NCBI GenBank assembly: GCA_023436145.1 | Contig: JAEZKP010000047.1 | Coordinates: 198,411 to 262,410 of the forward strand | From: Fibrobacterota bacterium | GTDB lineage: Bacteria; Fibrobacterota; Chitinivibrionia; Chitinivibrionales; Chitinispirillaceae | Direction: 5' to 3' | DNA length: 64,000 nucleotides | In this document: piece after piece, positions 36,772 to 46,102 of the stretch | How positions within the stretch are numbered: position 1 is the first letter of the stretch | Layout: every line of letters begins with the position of its first letter | Translations under genes and position numbers: made by a program | Notes under the pieces: generated by a model | Databases searched by the model: none | The model's input: only the letters and a program-made list of their open reading frames with translations | Told to the model about the DNA's origin: nothing

Positions 36772-37845
36772 ATGATCCCATTCTCCGACAACCATCTATT
36801 CAGAAAATGTCTGGACCGAATCTTTCAAAATGCATCAAAGCTGAAAGATACCAGAATTATGGAAGTATGTGGTACTCATACTATGGAGATCGGACGCAGT
36901 GGCTTACGTTCATTATTACCTTCGAATATTGAACTTATCTCCGGGCCCGGATGTCCGGTTTGTGTGACACCTGCTTCGGTTATCGATACTGCATGCCACC
37001 TTGCCAGAAACGGAACTACAATTCTCACCTTTGGTGACATGGTACGGGTTCCCGGAAACAGAGAATCTCTTGAAAATGCGAAAAGCAATGGCGGAAAGGT
37101 TGAAGCACTCCTCACTCCACTGCAGGCAGTGAAAATAGCCCGGGAAAACCCTCATCAGATTTACGTTTTTATTGCTGCAGGTTTTGAAACTACCACACCC
37201 GTTATCGCACGAACCATCTGGAATGCATCTCAACAGAAAATCGACAATCTTTTTTTTCTGGTAGCACACCGCACAGTGCCTCCTGCATTAATCGCATTAA
37301 TGGAAGACAAAACCATCTCGGTGCATGGGTTTCTACTGCCCGGACATGTATGTTCAATAACCGGAATAGCACCATTTGCAGATATCCTTCACAACCGATT
37401 TCCTGCAGTTATCACCGGTTTTAAACCTCTGGATATTGCCATGGGAATAATGGCTATAACCGATATGCTGGTAAAACAATCAGCAGAAACTGTCAATATG
37501 TACAGTCGCGTGGCCAGAGATGAGGGTAACCCTCTTGCACAGAAACTGGTTGATAGTGTATTCAGACCGGCTGATGCCCTGTGGCGCGGAATAGGGATGA
37601 TACCTCAAAGCGGTCTTTCATTGAAAGATGAATTTGCCGGTTTCGATGCACGGTCAAGGTTTACTATTGAACCAGATGATGAAAAGATGCCTTGTGGATG
37701 CAGGTGTGGCAATGTCCTTAAAGGTCAGATTAAACCATCGGATTGCCCTTTGTTTGGTTCGCTCTGTACCCCGGATCACCCGGTTGGTCCCTGTATGGTT
37801 TCATCAGAAGGCTCGTGTGCAGCCTGGTATAAATTCGGAGGATAA
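36772..37845 (+). CDS. hypD: Hydrogenase Fe-site assembly protein HypD
   Basis: A 357-residue iron-sulfur scaffold for the Fe(CN)2CO unit. MEVCGTHTMEIGR carries the CGTHT motif, GPGCPVCVTP carries the central thiol pair, and the C-terminal cysteines (CGCRCG, CPLFGSLC, GPCMVSSEGSC) bind the [4Fe-4S] cluster. Complete, and positioned between hypC and hypE as in most hyp operons. Confidence 0.97.
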   Translation: MIPFSDNHLFRKCLDRIFQNASKLKDTRIMEVCGTHTMEIGRSGLRSLLPSNIELISGPGCPVCVTPASVIDTACHLARNGTTILTFGDMVRVPGNRESLENAKSNGGKVEALLTPLQAVKIARENPHQIYVFIAAGFETTTPVIARTIWNASQQKIDNLFFLVAHRTVPPALIALMEDKTISVHGFLLPGHVCSITGIAPFADILHNRFPAVITGFKPLDIAMGIMAITDMLVKQSAETVNMYSRVARDEGNPLAQKLVDSVFRPADALWRGIGMIPQSGLSLKDEFAGFDARSRFTIEPDDEKMPCGCRCGNVLKGQIKPSDCPLFGSLCTPDHPVGPCMVSSEGSCAAWYKFGG

Positions 37846-37848
37846 TTT

Positions 37849-38856
37849 ATGGATAAAATACTGCTTTCTCATGGAAGTGGCCTCGGCTTGCAAAACCTAC
37901 TTCAGACTGTGATTCTACCATCTTTGCTTGGTGATAATGAAAACGTTTTGGAAGATGCGGCAATTGTGCCATGGGATACCAGTTCACCGGTGGTATTTAC
38001 TACCGATTCGTTTGTAGTTAATCCACTGACATTTCCCGGGGGAGATATCGGTAAACTGGCCGCATGTGGGATCATAAACGATCTGGCCATGATGGGAGCG
38101 ACTCCCAGTCATATTTCTGTGGCACTTATTATCGAAGAAGGTTTAGCGGTTACTCAATTGCAAAACTATCTGACTTCACTGAGAACCATTTGTAATCAAC
38201 AAAATGTATCCATTGCCTGTGGTGATACAAAGGTTGTTGAAAAAGGTAAAGGTGATGAACTTTTCATTACCACTACCGGTATCGGAAAATTACCCCGGGG
38301 GTACCAGAGACTCTCGGCTGGTAATGCGGTAGATGGTGATGTGGTGATAGTCAGTGGCCCCATAGGTTTACATGGAATTACCATACTTGCACAACGTGAG
38401 AATTTATCATTTGCCAGTAACGCTGTTTCTGATTGCGCGCCATTGGTCCAATTAAGTGAAGCAGTATTGTCAGCATCGCCATCGGTGAGAGTGATGCGGG
38501 ATGCAACCAGAGGTGGATGCGCTGCGGTATTAAATGAAATTGCCCAAAGCTCACATGTGTCAATTATGCTTGAGCAATCCCAACTTCCGGTACCGGAGGT
38601 TGTACGATGTGCATGTGAAATTCTTGGAATGGAGCCTCTGACTATAGCCAATGAGGGAACATTTGTGACAATTGTCCCCCAGTGCGACTCTAAGAATGTG
38701 CTTAAATCCCTGCACAGGTTACCAGAAGGTAAAAATGCCTGTATTATCGGCAGTGTTATTAAACAGGAACGCTTTGCAGTTCAGCTGCACACCGAAATCG
38801 GTGGGATTCGTGCAGTTGAAGTTCCACCAGGGCAGCTATTGCCAAGAATCTGTTAA
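37849..38856 (+). CDS. hypE: Carbamoyl dehydratase HypE
   Basis: A 335-residue PurM/ThiL-like ATP-dependent enzyme that dehydrates the carbamoyl group on its own C-terminal cysteine to thiocyanate. The sequence ends PRIC, the required C-terminus. SHGSGLGLQNLL at the start and DATRGGCAAVLNE with the catalytic-site glycines are seen. GGAGG precedes the ATG closely. It is the last hyp gene before the hydrogenase structural genes, 128 bases downstream. Confidence 0.97.
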   Translation: MDKILLSHGSGLGLQNLLQTVILPSLLGDNENVLEDAAIVPWDTSSPVVFTTDSFVVNPLTFPGGDIGKLAACGIINDLAMMGATPSHISVALIIEEGLAVTQLQNYLTSLRTICNQQNVSIACGDTKVVEKGKGDELFITTTGIGKLPRGYQRLSAGNAVDGDVVIVSGPIGLHGITILAQRENLSFASNAVSDCAPLVQLSEAVLSASPSVRVMRDATRGGCAAVLNEIAQSSHVSIMLEQSQLPVPEVVRCACEILGMEPLTIANEGTFVTIVPQCDSKNVLKSLHRLPEGKNACIIGSVIKQERFAVQLHTEIGGIRAVEVPPGQLLPRIC

Positions 38857-38984
38857 TACAATGTCTATGGATAAGAAACCATTATTATTTAGCAGAGTAA
38901 ATGATACACAATTTTTATATACATTATTAACATACCAGCGCCTATTTTAAGATTATATTACTTCTAATGCCGGGGGGTCAAAGA

Positions 38985-40157
38985 ATGATATCTGATAATC
39001 AGCTTTCGATTGAAAATGGAAATGAAGGGGTTTCACGGCGGGATTTTCTGAAATTCTGTTCAACGGTGGCAGTTGCAATTGGATTGGGACCTGCCGGTGG
39101 ATCAAAGGTATTTGCAGCTCTCACATCACAAAACCGACCAATTGTGCTCTGGTTGCATTTTGCCGAATGCACTGCATGTACCGAATCGTTTTTACGTGCA
39201 ACCAGCCCCTATACCGATGAGCTTCTTCTGGATAAAATTTCAGTTGATTATCATGAGACGCTGATGGCTGGAGCAGGTTCCACGGTTCATGACATTCTTA
39301 TTGAAACCGCCAATAAAAACAAGGGCAATTTTATCTGTGTAGTAGAAGGCTCTATTCCTACCAAAGATAATGGTGTATATGGGACTATAAATGGCAAAAC
39401 CATGTTGAGTATAGCCGAAGAGATATGTCCAAAAGCCAAATGTATAATTGCGATCGGAACATGTGCATCCTTTGGTGGCATTCCTGCAGCTGCTCCAAAT
39501 CCTACCGGAGCCAAAAACATTATCGCTGCCCTTAAACATATCGATCTTCCACCGGTGGTTAATGTTTCCGGCTGTCCACCTAATCCGGTTTCTTTTGTTG
39601 GAGTTATTGCCTATTATTTACTTAACGGTAGGCTTCCGGCAACTGACGATTATCTGCGGCCCAGATTTGCTTATGAGGATTATATTCATGATGTCTGCCC
39701 ATTCAACGAATATATAGATCCGGATCAACATCATAGATGTTTAATCGACCAGGGATGTAAGGGACCTAATACCTGCAACAATTGCACAACGGTTAAATTC
39801 AATAACGGGACAAATTTCCCGATGAATGCAGGGCATGTCTGCATTGGATGCAGTGATCCGAATTTCTGGGATGTAAATTCCCCATTCTGGGGGAAATTAG
39901 CCGATGATGTCTTCGATCTGATCCCCCATCCAGATAAAGTTTTTGAAAAAAAAGTACAACCGATTGCAGTTAATCCAGGACGAAACAGGAAAAATATTAA
40001 AAATCAAATAAAAACTTCTCCGGAGATGTTCGATCTTACCGGCCGTAAAGTTCCCATGAATACAGCTGATATTTCAAAGAATAAAAAGCATGGCACAAAT
40101 CAGCTATTCATAAAAAAGACCGGAAATAAGATCAGGAAACATCTGAAAGTCAGGTAA
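38985..40157 (+). CDS. [NiFe] hydrogenase small subunit with Tat signal and sorting-like C-terminal tail
   Basis: The start is at the ATG 38985, with GGGGGG upstream, giving 390 residues. A Tat signal (SRRDFLKF) precedes an uptake-type small subunit. The proximal [4Fe-4S] ligands are in ECTACTES, GTCASFGG and SGCPPNP; the second and third clusters in HRCLIDQGCKGPNTCNNC and GHVCIGCSD. CTAC instead of CTCC indicates the standard O2-sensitive proximal cluster, not the six-Cys O2-tolerant form. After about residue 325 comes a basic tail, not the usual transmembrane anchor. It contains FDLTGRKV, then LFIKKTGNKIRKHLKV, resembling a type IX (Por) sorting domain end. No cytochrome b gene is linked. 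Exported by Tat with its large subunit. Confidence 0.9.
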   Translation: MISDNQLSIENGNEGVSRRDFLKFCSTVAVAIGLGPAGGSKVFAALTSQNRPIVLWLHFAECTACTESFLRATSPYTDELLLDKISVDYHETLMAGAGSTVHDILIETANKNKGNFICVVEGSIPTKDNGVYGTINGKTMLSIAEEICPKAKCIIAIGTCASFGGIPAAAPNPTGAKNIIAALKHIDLPPVVNVSGCPPNPVSFVGVIAYYLLNGRLPATDDYLRPRFAYEDYIHDVCPFNEYIDPDQHHRCLIDQGCKGPNTCNNCTTVKFNNGTNFPMNAGHVCIGCSDPNFWDVNSPFWGKLADDVFDLIPHPDKVFEKKVQPIAVNPGRNRKNIKNQIKTSPEMFDLTGRKVPMNTADISKNKKHGTNQLFIKKTGNKIRKHLKVR

Positions 40158-40199
40158 ACAGAAATCATCACCAGAAGCTATGGAGAAGGAACAACCTGT

Positions 40200-41813
40200 A
40201 TGGCAAGAATAACTATAGATCCAATAACCCGCATTGAAGGTCATTTGAAAATAGAGGTCGAAGTAACCGATAATAAAGTAACTGATGCATGGAGTTCAGG
40301 AACTCTGTTCAGAGGAATCGAGACAATCCTTAAGGGAAGAGATCCCAATGATGCCTGGCTCTTTGCACAGAGAGTTTGTGGAGTATGCACCTATGTTCAT
40401 GGTGAAGCTTCTGTACTCTGTGTCGAAAATGCCCTGGATACAACTGTTCCTTCAAATGCCAGGATTGTCAGAAATCTTCTTTTGGGTGGTCAATATATTC
40501 ATGATCACCTGATCCATTTTTATCACCTTCATGGTCTTGACTGGGTAGATATCGTAAGTACACTGGATGCAGATCCTGATGAAACAACTCAACTGGCTAA
40601 GACACTCTCTCCAAAATCCCCGAATTTTGATTTTGCAGCAACTAAAACCCGGCTTCAGAATTTTGTCAATAGCGGTCAGCTGGGAATTTTCAATGGTGGC
40701 TACTGGGGACACAGTGCTTATCTCCTATCACCTGAAGAAAATTTACTCATAGCCACTCATTACCTTTACGTATTGCGCCAACAGCTTGCCGCAGCAGAAA
40801 TGCACGCGATCTTTGGTGCCAAAAACCCCCATGTCCAGAGCCTTCGGGTAGGCGGTGTTACCTGTAAATACGATATTAATTCTCAACGAATTTCCAGGTT
40901 CCGCACTTTATTATCGCAGATGCGCTTCCTGATCGATAGCATTTACCTACCAGATGTCAAGTATATTGCAAAAAAATACAGTTCCTGGAAGGATATCGGT
41001 GGCTATAATAATTACATGGCCTATGGAGGATTTCCTCTTAACGATTCAGGTTCATCCTTTCTTTTCCCTTCAGGATATATCCTGAACAAATCTTCAAATG
41101 TCAACAATGTGGATTTATCCAAAATCACAGAGCAGGTTAATCACAGCTGGTACTCAGGGCCAGCTCTGCATCCATCGGTCGGACGTACTGATCCTGCTTA
41201 CGATCAGTACTCCACAGACAGCAAATATTCATGGCTCAAAGCCCCCCGCTATGACAGTAATGCAATGGAAGTTGGACCTCTGGCCAGAGTACTTGTTGCT
41301 TATTACAAAAACGATTCAACTGCAAAATCACTGGTCAATTCTTTTCTTTCAGAAACCGGCCTAAATGTCTCAGACCTTCATTCCACACTCGGTCGCACCG
41401 CAGCCAGAGCTCTGGAAACAAAAATAGTAGCAGATGCAATGGATACCTGGCTCAATGCTCTGGATCCGGAAGGTGAAGTCCTTACAGCAACGTCAATCCC
41501 CACTACCGGGCAGAAACAGGGGTATGGGTTGACCGAAGCCCCTCGTGGTGCTCTGGGACACTGGATCGATATTCAGGACGGGAAAATCAATAACTATCAG
41601 ATGGTGGTACCATCAACCTGGAATCTGGGCCCCAGAGATGACAATAACGTGAGAGGGCCGGTTGAACAAGCTTTAATCGGTACACCGGTTGAAGATCCTT
41701 CAAGGCCCATCGAAATTCTGAGAATTGTCCATTCATATGACCCATGTCTGGCATGTGCTGTGCATGTTATCGACCCTGAAAATGACAAATCTTATACAGT
41801 TAAGGTAACCTGA
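40200..41813 (+). CDS. [NiFe] hydrogenase large subunit (group 1 type)
   Basis: A 537-residue catalytic subunit oxidising H2. The N-terminus ITIDPITRIEGHLKIE is typical. Nickel ligands: RVCGVCTYVHGEAS (L1, RxCGxCxxxH) and DPCLACAVH (L2). The residues after the final His (VIDPENDKSYTVKVT) form the 15-residue extension removed by the maturation protease after Ni insertion. The Ni-site Arg/Glu environment is otherwise normal. It lacks its own signal and would be co-transported with the small subunit. GGAGAAGGA precedes the ATG. Complete length for group 1 enzymes. Confidence 0.96.
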   Translation: MARITIDPITRIEGHLKIEVEVTDNKVTDAWSSGTLFRGIETILKGRDPNDAWLFAQRVCGVCTYVHGEASVLCVENALDTTVPSNARIVRNLLLGGQYIHDHLIHFYHLHGLDWVDIVSTLDADPDETTQLAKTLSPKSPNFDFAATKTRLQNFVNSGQLGIFNGGYWGHSAYLLSPEENLLIATHYLYVLRQQLAAAEMHAIFGAKNPHVQSLRVGGVTCKYDINSQRISRFRTLLSQMRFLIDSIYLPDVKYIAKKYSSWKDIGGYNNYMAYGGFPLNDSGSSFLFPSGYILNKSSNVNNVDLSKITEQVNHSWYSGPALHPSVGRTDPAYDQYSTDSKYSWLKAPRYDSNAMEVGPLARVLVAYYKNDSTAKSLVNSFLSETGLNVSDLHSTLGRTAARALETKIVADAMDTWLNALDPEGEVLTATSIPTTGQKQGYGLTEAPRGALGHWIDIQDGKINNYQMVVPSTWNLGPRDDNNVRGPVEQALIGTPVEDPSRPIEILRIVHSYDPCLACAVHVIDPENDKSYTVKVT

Positions 41814-41815
41814 CC

Positions 41816-42301
41816 ATGAAAGATAAGCATATCCTGATCTTAGGTGTTGGAAACATCCTGATGTGCGATGAGGGTGCTGGGGTGCATACTGTCCGAAAGC
41901 TGGAAAAAACGTTTAGATTTTCAGATAATGTGACTCTTCTTGATGGAGGCACTTTGGGAATGAAGCTATTGCATTCTATATGCTGTGCTGACCATCTTAT
42001 TGTAGCAGATACAGTAATCAGAGGGTTGGCACCAGGAACTGTCTCACGATTAAACGCCAATGATATTAGTCTAAGGACAATTCCTAAAAACTCCATGCAT
42101 CAATTAAGCTTTACAGAGACACTGGCCTTAGCGAAGATGATGGAAATCCTTCCTGAAACGGTTATTATTTCCATTGAACCCGCAGATATTAAAACAATGA
42201 GCACCTATTGCACTCCTCAAATCTCAACAGGAATAAATATCATGTGCTCATATATTCTGGAAGAGATATGTACTTTTGGAGGAGAATACTTAAAAATCTG
42301 A
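41816..42301 (+). CDS. Hydrogenase maturation endopeptidase (HyaD/HupD family)
   Basis: A 161-residue Ni-dependent protease. The ILGVGNILMCDEGAGVHTVR start contains the nickel-binding Asp/Glu (DEG), and VTLLDGGTLG and LIVADTVIRG hold the second acidic ligand. It is two bases after the large subunit stop, so it is surely specific for that subunit. The 3' end lies 29 bases before the shared hairpin. Confidence 0.93.
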   Translation: MKDKHILILGVGNILMCDEGAGVHTVRKLEKTFRFSDNVTLLDGGTLGMKLLHSICCADHLIVADTVIRGLAPGTVSRLNANDISLRTIPKNSMHQLSFTETLALAKMMEILPETVIISIEPADIKTMSTYCTPQISTGINIMCSYILEEICTFGGEYLKI

Positions 42302-42330
42302 AGTGGATTTGTGCTCTGTATCGGAAAAAA

Positions 42331-42360
42331 AAAGCAGGGTTTATAGCCATACCCTGCTTT
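42331..42360. terminator. Bidirectional terminator between the hydrogenase and tol-pal operons
   Basis: AAAGCAGGGT (42331-42340) pairs perfectly with ACCCTGCTTT (42351-42360) around a ten-base loop. An A tract precedes it and a T-rich flank follows, so it can end transcription from both convergent operons. Confidence 0.85.
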
Positions 42361-42384
42361 AAATTATCTTAAAAAAGTTTGTTT

Positions 42385-43125
42385 TCAGTTTCTGTTCTGT
42401 GCTTTAACCACCCTGGTTTCCTGAGCATCCGGGCATTGTTCCATGAGTTTTTTCCAGGCGAGATTTTTGGATTTCTCCTTGTTCTGCCGCTCGTACACCA
42501 GTCCCAGTTTGTAAAGTGAAACACAGAGTTTGGAGCCTTGAGGAAAATTCTTTATATAACTCAGGTAAGATTTTTCAGCATCTGCATATTTTTTAGTGGC
42601 ATAAAAGCACTCTGCAATCCAGTACTGCGCCTCCTGAGCAAGAGATGATTCCGGAAACTGGTTTGCGATATTCTGAAAGGCTCCTAAAGCTACTGAGTAT
42701 CTTCCTGCGTTAAAATCGCTCATGGCTAACTGAAAGAATTTTTCAGTTTCAGCAAACCTGGAGTTTGCAGCAGAATCTGCAACGAGTCTGGCTTCCAGTC
42801 TTTTGTTGAATTCCGCCGTCTTTTCATCGATTTTTGAAAGCCTGAACTGATTTTCAGATAGATTTCCATCGATGGTGGAAACTTTTCTGTCCAGTTCATT
42901 AAATCTTATCTGAAGATCGGCACGGAGAAGCCTGAGCACCTCAGACTGATTTTTCTGCTCTTCCATTATCTTTTTCTGCATTCCGGTAAGCTCAGATTGC
43001 AATGAATCGACCTGGGCCTTAACTTCACGTAATTCCTGAGTTCTGAGCATGGTAAGATTGGTACAACCCTGAAACTGAAAACCAGCACAGACAAGCACAG
43101 CCGGTAAAAGAACTTTTTTAATCAT
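42385..43125 (-). CDS. cpoB: Tol-Pal system protein CpoB/YbgF
   Basis: Start at ATG 43125 with GGGAGAG upstream; the longer frame would precede a lipoprotein signal with hydrophilic residues. MIKKVLLPAVLVCAGFQFQGC ends in a lipobox-like FQGC. A coiled coil of about 90 residues (QVDSLQSELTGMQKKIMEEQ) is followed by three TPR-like repeats (NAGRYSVALGAFQNIANQFP, AQYWIAECFYATKKYADAE). In E. coli CpoB coordinates peptidoglycan synthesis with Tol constriction. It is the last gene of the tol operon. The likely lipid anchor differs from E. coli CpoB, which is soluble. Confidence 0.85.
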   Translation of the reverse strand: MIKKVLLPAVLVCAGFQFQGCTNLTMLRTQELREVKAQVDSLQSELTGMQKKIMEEQKNQSEVLRLLRADLQIRFNELDRKVSTIDGNLSENQFRLSKIDEKTAEFNKRLEARLVADSAANSRFAETEKFFQLAMSDFNAGRYSVALGAFQNIANQFPESSLAQEAQYWIAECFYATKKYADAEKSYLSYIKNFPQGSKLCVSLYKLGLVYERQNKEKSKNLAWKKLMEQCPDAQETRVVKAQNRN

Positions 43126-43164
43126 AGAGTATCTCTCCCAAATATCTATCAAACTAAACGGCAA

Positions 43165-43716
43165 TTATTTAGCCAGAACGATAAATTCAGCGCGACGGTT
43201 CTGCCAATGGCATGACTCCTGGTTACACGCAGGAACAGCCGGTTGTTCCTTGCCTAAAGAAGTAACTTCTATGCGAATAGGCAAAATCCCGAGATTTAAA
43301 AGATAATCTTTCACTGCTCGAGCCCTTTTCTCGCCAAGTCCCATATTATATTCTGATGACCCACGTTCATCGCAATGTCCCTGTATAAGAATACGTATAC
43401 CGGAGTATTCTTTTAAAAATTTGGCAGCAGTAATAAGTTTCTGTACAGCATCATCATTGAGATTGAAACTGTTAAAGTCAAAATGAACAGTATTAAGGTT
43501 CTCTTTAACCTTTGAGGCCAATTCAGCTGCAAGATCAGCCTCATTGAATGATACTTCATCAGAAGTATCAACACCGGCAAATGGATCTGGCTGTGGGGTG
43601 GCAATTTTCTGTACCGGATCTCTGGGGACATCCATTAATGTAGAAACCTGCTTTCGACATCCGCTCATCATGACTACCGCAAAAAGCAAAAGCATCAACA
43701 GATAATAATTTTTCAT
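43165..43716 (-). CDS. pal: Peptidoglycan-associated lipoprotein Pal
   Basis: Start at ATG 43716 after GGAAGGTGG. A lipoprotein signal MKNYYLLMLLLFAVVMMSGC leads to an OmpA-type domain with VHFDFNSFNLNDDAVQKL, IRILIQGHCDERGSSEYN and LGEKRARAVKDYLL. The Asp and Arg that bind diaminopimelate are present in those motifs. It anchors the outer membrane to peptidoglycan and pairs with TolB. The 183-residue length is normal. Confidence 0.95.
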   Translation of the reverse strand: MKNYYLLMLLLFAVVMMSGCRKQVSTLMDVPRDPVQKIATPQPDPFAGVDTSDEVSFNEADLAAELASKVKENLNTVHFDFNSFNLNDDAVQKLITAAKFLKEYSGIRILIQGHCDERGSSEYNMGLGEKRARAVKDYLLNLGILPIRIEVTSLGKEQPAVPACNQESCHWQNRRAEFIVLAK

Positions 43717-43733
43717 ACCCACCTTCCCGGGAA

Positions 43734-44978
43734 TTAAAAATCGGACCAGTCCGGCATTTTCACATTGCCGTTATTTGTCACTCTGCGCAATCTGGTACCA
43801 TCATGTTTTACCACATAAAGATCGCTTCTGCCGCCGGAATTATTTACAAAACATATCAGGGTTCCATCCGGCGAGTATGAAGGATACTCATTATTTCCCG
43901 ATAAATCTGAGACTCTGGTGAGTCCGGTACCATCAGGTGCAATTGTCCATATATCGAACTTGCCGTTATCCATTGATTGAAAGGCTATTTTATCGCCTTT
44001 GGGTGACCAGACCGGAGAATCGCAGTATTTGCTCTCAAAGGTTAATCTTCTCTGATTAGCGCCATCAGCATCCATTATGTAGATCTGAGGATTCCCTGAC
44101 CTATCAGAAGTAAATGCGATCTGATAACCATTGGGCGACCATGCCGGAGAGGTATCCACCCCGTAATGAACAGTAAGTTGTCTCACATTGGTTCCATCAG
44201 GATTACAGGTATAGATATCAAGATTTCCTTTCGCAGAAGATCCATAGGCAATGGTACCATCTATGGGAGAGACATCGGGACTGGTTGTAATAGCTTTACT
44301 GTAAATATGTATTTTGGAAGAACCGTCTGCGATAGACCCTCTGTACATATCCGGCTTTCCCCTGAGATATGATATCCATAAGATATTTTTGGCATCTGCA
44401 AATGTGGGGAAAATATTTATCACATCATTTTTGGTGAGAGTAACACTGTTATGTCCATCAAAGTCCATGACAGCGATGGATTTTTTGTTTCCGGCAGTAT
44501 TAACATATAAGATGCGGCTGAGAAAAATTCCTCTGTCCCCGAACAACATCTCCACAATTTCATTGGAGTAACGATGAGAAATAGTCCGGATCGATTTTAT
44601 CTCTCCCTTATATTTTTTACCAATAATAAGCTCTTTTGTGACGGCATCCCTCAGATAGCAATTAACAGAAATCTGGGAACCATCAAGGGTATATTCACCA
44701 TCGATATAGATACCCACATTTGCCTGGGCAAATGTGGCACTGTCATAACTGCCCAGACTGGTTACATTGAACTTGCCGCAAAAATCCAGATCAGAAGCAA
44801 TAATTTTCCAGGGTTGCTTTTCCTCATCACTTATCTGCTGACCGTTGGTAGAACGGAAATCAATGATTCCGACCGGAATGGAATCAAATTTACTGGCGTA
44901 AACTTCCAGATCTATTTTTTCAGCAAATACGAAAAAATTGATAGATAATATTGTCATAAAAGAAAGCGGTTTTAACAT
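43734..44978 (-). CDS. tolB: Tol-Pal system beta-propeller protein TolB
   Basis: Start at ATG 44978 (GGAAG upstream), giving 414 residues with the signal MLKPLSFMTILSINFFVFA. An N-terminal alpha/beta domain is followed by five or six WD/PD40-type blades. Each ends in a D-G-x-x-x-R-L-T or SPDG pattern (PDGTNVRQLTVHYG, ADGANQRRLTFES, PDGTGLTRVSD, HDGTRLRRVTNNG). TolB lies between Pal and TolA in the cell envelope. Confidence 0.95.
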   Translation of the reverse strand: MLKPLSFMTILSINFFVFAEKIDLEVYASKFDSIPVGIIDFRSTNGQQISDEEKQPWKIIASDLDFCGKFNVTSLGSYDSATFAQANVGIYIDGEYTLDGSQISVNCYLRDAVTKELIIGKKYKGEIKSIRTISHRYSNEIVEMLFGDRGIFLSRILYVNTAGNKKSIAVMDFDGHNSVTLTKNDVINIFPTFADAKNILWISYLRGKPDMYRGSIADGSSKIHIYSKAITTSPDVSPIDGTIAYGSSAKGNLDIYTCNPDGTNVRQLTVHYGVDTSPAWSPNGYQIAFTSDRSGNPQIYIMDADGANQRRLTFESKYCDSPVWSPKGDKIAFQSMDNGKFDIWTIAPDGTGLTRVSDLSGNNEYPSYSPDGTLICFVNNSGGRSDLYVVKHDGTRLRRVTNNGNVKMPDWSDF

Positions 44979-44979
44979 G

Positions 44980-45663
44980 CTACTTCCTGGTTGGGATAAG
45001 AGTACAGTTAAGTTCCAGTTTATCACCCGAAAAACCGGGCGGCAGCTTTCCAAATGGGGCTGCAAGTTTGACTGCTCGCAAGGCTATATTGTCTATAGTA
45101 CTGCTTCCTGATGAGTGTCTGATAGATGGCTCAGAAATACTTCCATCATTATAAATAATAAAAAACACAACTACCTTGATATTAAGGTTCTCTGTAGGAG
45201 GATTCCAATACCGTTCAAGCCTCTGCTGCACACTGTTAAGATACCAGTGAAACCTGAAATCTCCTGCAGCCGATACCCTGGCCGGTGCCGGAAGTTCCTC
45301 CAGCACAGACGCCAGTTCATCGATGTTCTCTTCCACTGCCTGAGATGGTTCTTTTTTTTGCTCAGGCTTTACATTCTTATTAGCGTTTTTACTGGTGGAT
45401 GGTACTGGTTTAGGCTCCGGTTTTACCTCTTTGCGCGCAACATTCTGCCGGGGTGCATTCTGTACTTTCTGAGGAGTCACAGGACGCAAAGGCGAAACCA
45501 ACTGAAAGGTCTGGGGGCGTTGAAAGGTGCGTGGTTTCCAGGCAAGCTTTAAAAAAAGAGGGATACCGATCAACACTACCAGATGAAAAAAAAGAGAACT
45601 TAAAAGAGCCAGCCAGCTGTTCTCCTTATGCTCGTATATCAAAAGCTTATCGGATCTGGACAT
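44980..45663 (-). CDS. tolA: TolA/TonB-type energy transducer
   Basis: ATG 45663 has GGAAAG upstream; a GTG two codons earlier overlaps the tolR stop. The 227-residue protein has a short cytosolic N-terminus, a membrane helix (SWLALLSSLFFHLVVLIGIPLFLKL), a Pro/Lys-rich periplasmic spacer with KPEPKPVPSTSK and a C-terminal TonB/TolA domain (VFFIIYNDGSISEPSIRHSSGSS). Its place between tolR and tolB makes TolA the correct role, although the domain is as similar to TonB. The helical spacer is much shorter than in E. coli TolA. Confidence 0.85.
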   Translation of the reverse strand: MSRSDKLLIYEHKENSWLALLSSLFFHLVVLIGIPLFLKLAWKPRTFQRPQTFQLVSPLRPVTPQKVQNAPRQNVARKEVKPEPKPVPSTSKNANKNVKPEQKKEPSQAVEENIDELASVLEELPAPARVSAAGDFRFHWYLNSVQQRLERYWNPPTENLNIKVVVFFIIYNDGSISEPSIRHSSGSSTIDNIALRAVKLAAPFGKLPPGFSGDKLELNCTLIPTRK

Positions 45664-45665
45664 AT

Positions 45666-46085
45666 TCACTTTCCGGAGTACTCCAGAGGCAAAGTCAGAA
45701 ATCCCAGCTTTACCACACCGGCTTTCTGTATCTCAGCAATGACTCTGATTACCAGACCATAAGGTACTTTGGCATCAGCATTTACAAATACAGGTGTTTC
45801 CTTTTCTCCGGCAAAAGCCTCCCGGAAACTCTTTCTGAAATCCACCAGTGACACTTTCTCATAATCGATATAAATTTCATTTTTTGAATTGATGGTGACC
45901 TGAATCGATTTGTCAACCTCCACATTTTCCGCTTCAGCTTTTGGCAAATCGACCTGTACCCCCTGAGTCATCATAGGCGCAGTGATCATAAAAATAATCA
46001 GTAAAGCGAATACCACATCGATAAGGTTGGTGAGATTGACATCGCTTATTACGTGACGTCTTCTGGCTTTTCGTTTGCTGCCCAT
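45666..46085 (-). CDS. tolR: Biopolymer transporter TolR/ExbD
   Basis: A 139-residue bitopic protein with one helix (NLTNLIDVVFALLIIFMITAP) carrying the essential membrane Asp in IDVVF. The periplasmic domain contains VDLPKAEAENVEVDKSIQVTI. GGGGGAGAG precedes the start. It forms the stator channel with TolQ, using the proton motive force. Confidence 0.95.
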   Translation of the reverse strand: MGSKRKARRRHVISDVNLTNLIDVVFALLIIFMITAPMMTQGVQVDLPKAEAENVEVDKSIQVTINSKNEIYIDYEKVSLVDFRKSFREAFAGEKETPVFVNADAKVPYGLVIRVIAEIQKAGVVKLGFLTLPLEYSGK

Positions 46086-46102
46086 TGCTTCTCTCCCCCG
46101 GT

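Noticed and set aside
38985..40157. O2-tolerant (group 1d) hydrogenase
   Set aside because: The proximal cluster motif is CTAC, without the extra cysteines of the six-Cys cluster.
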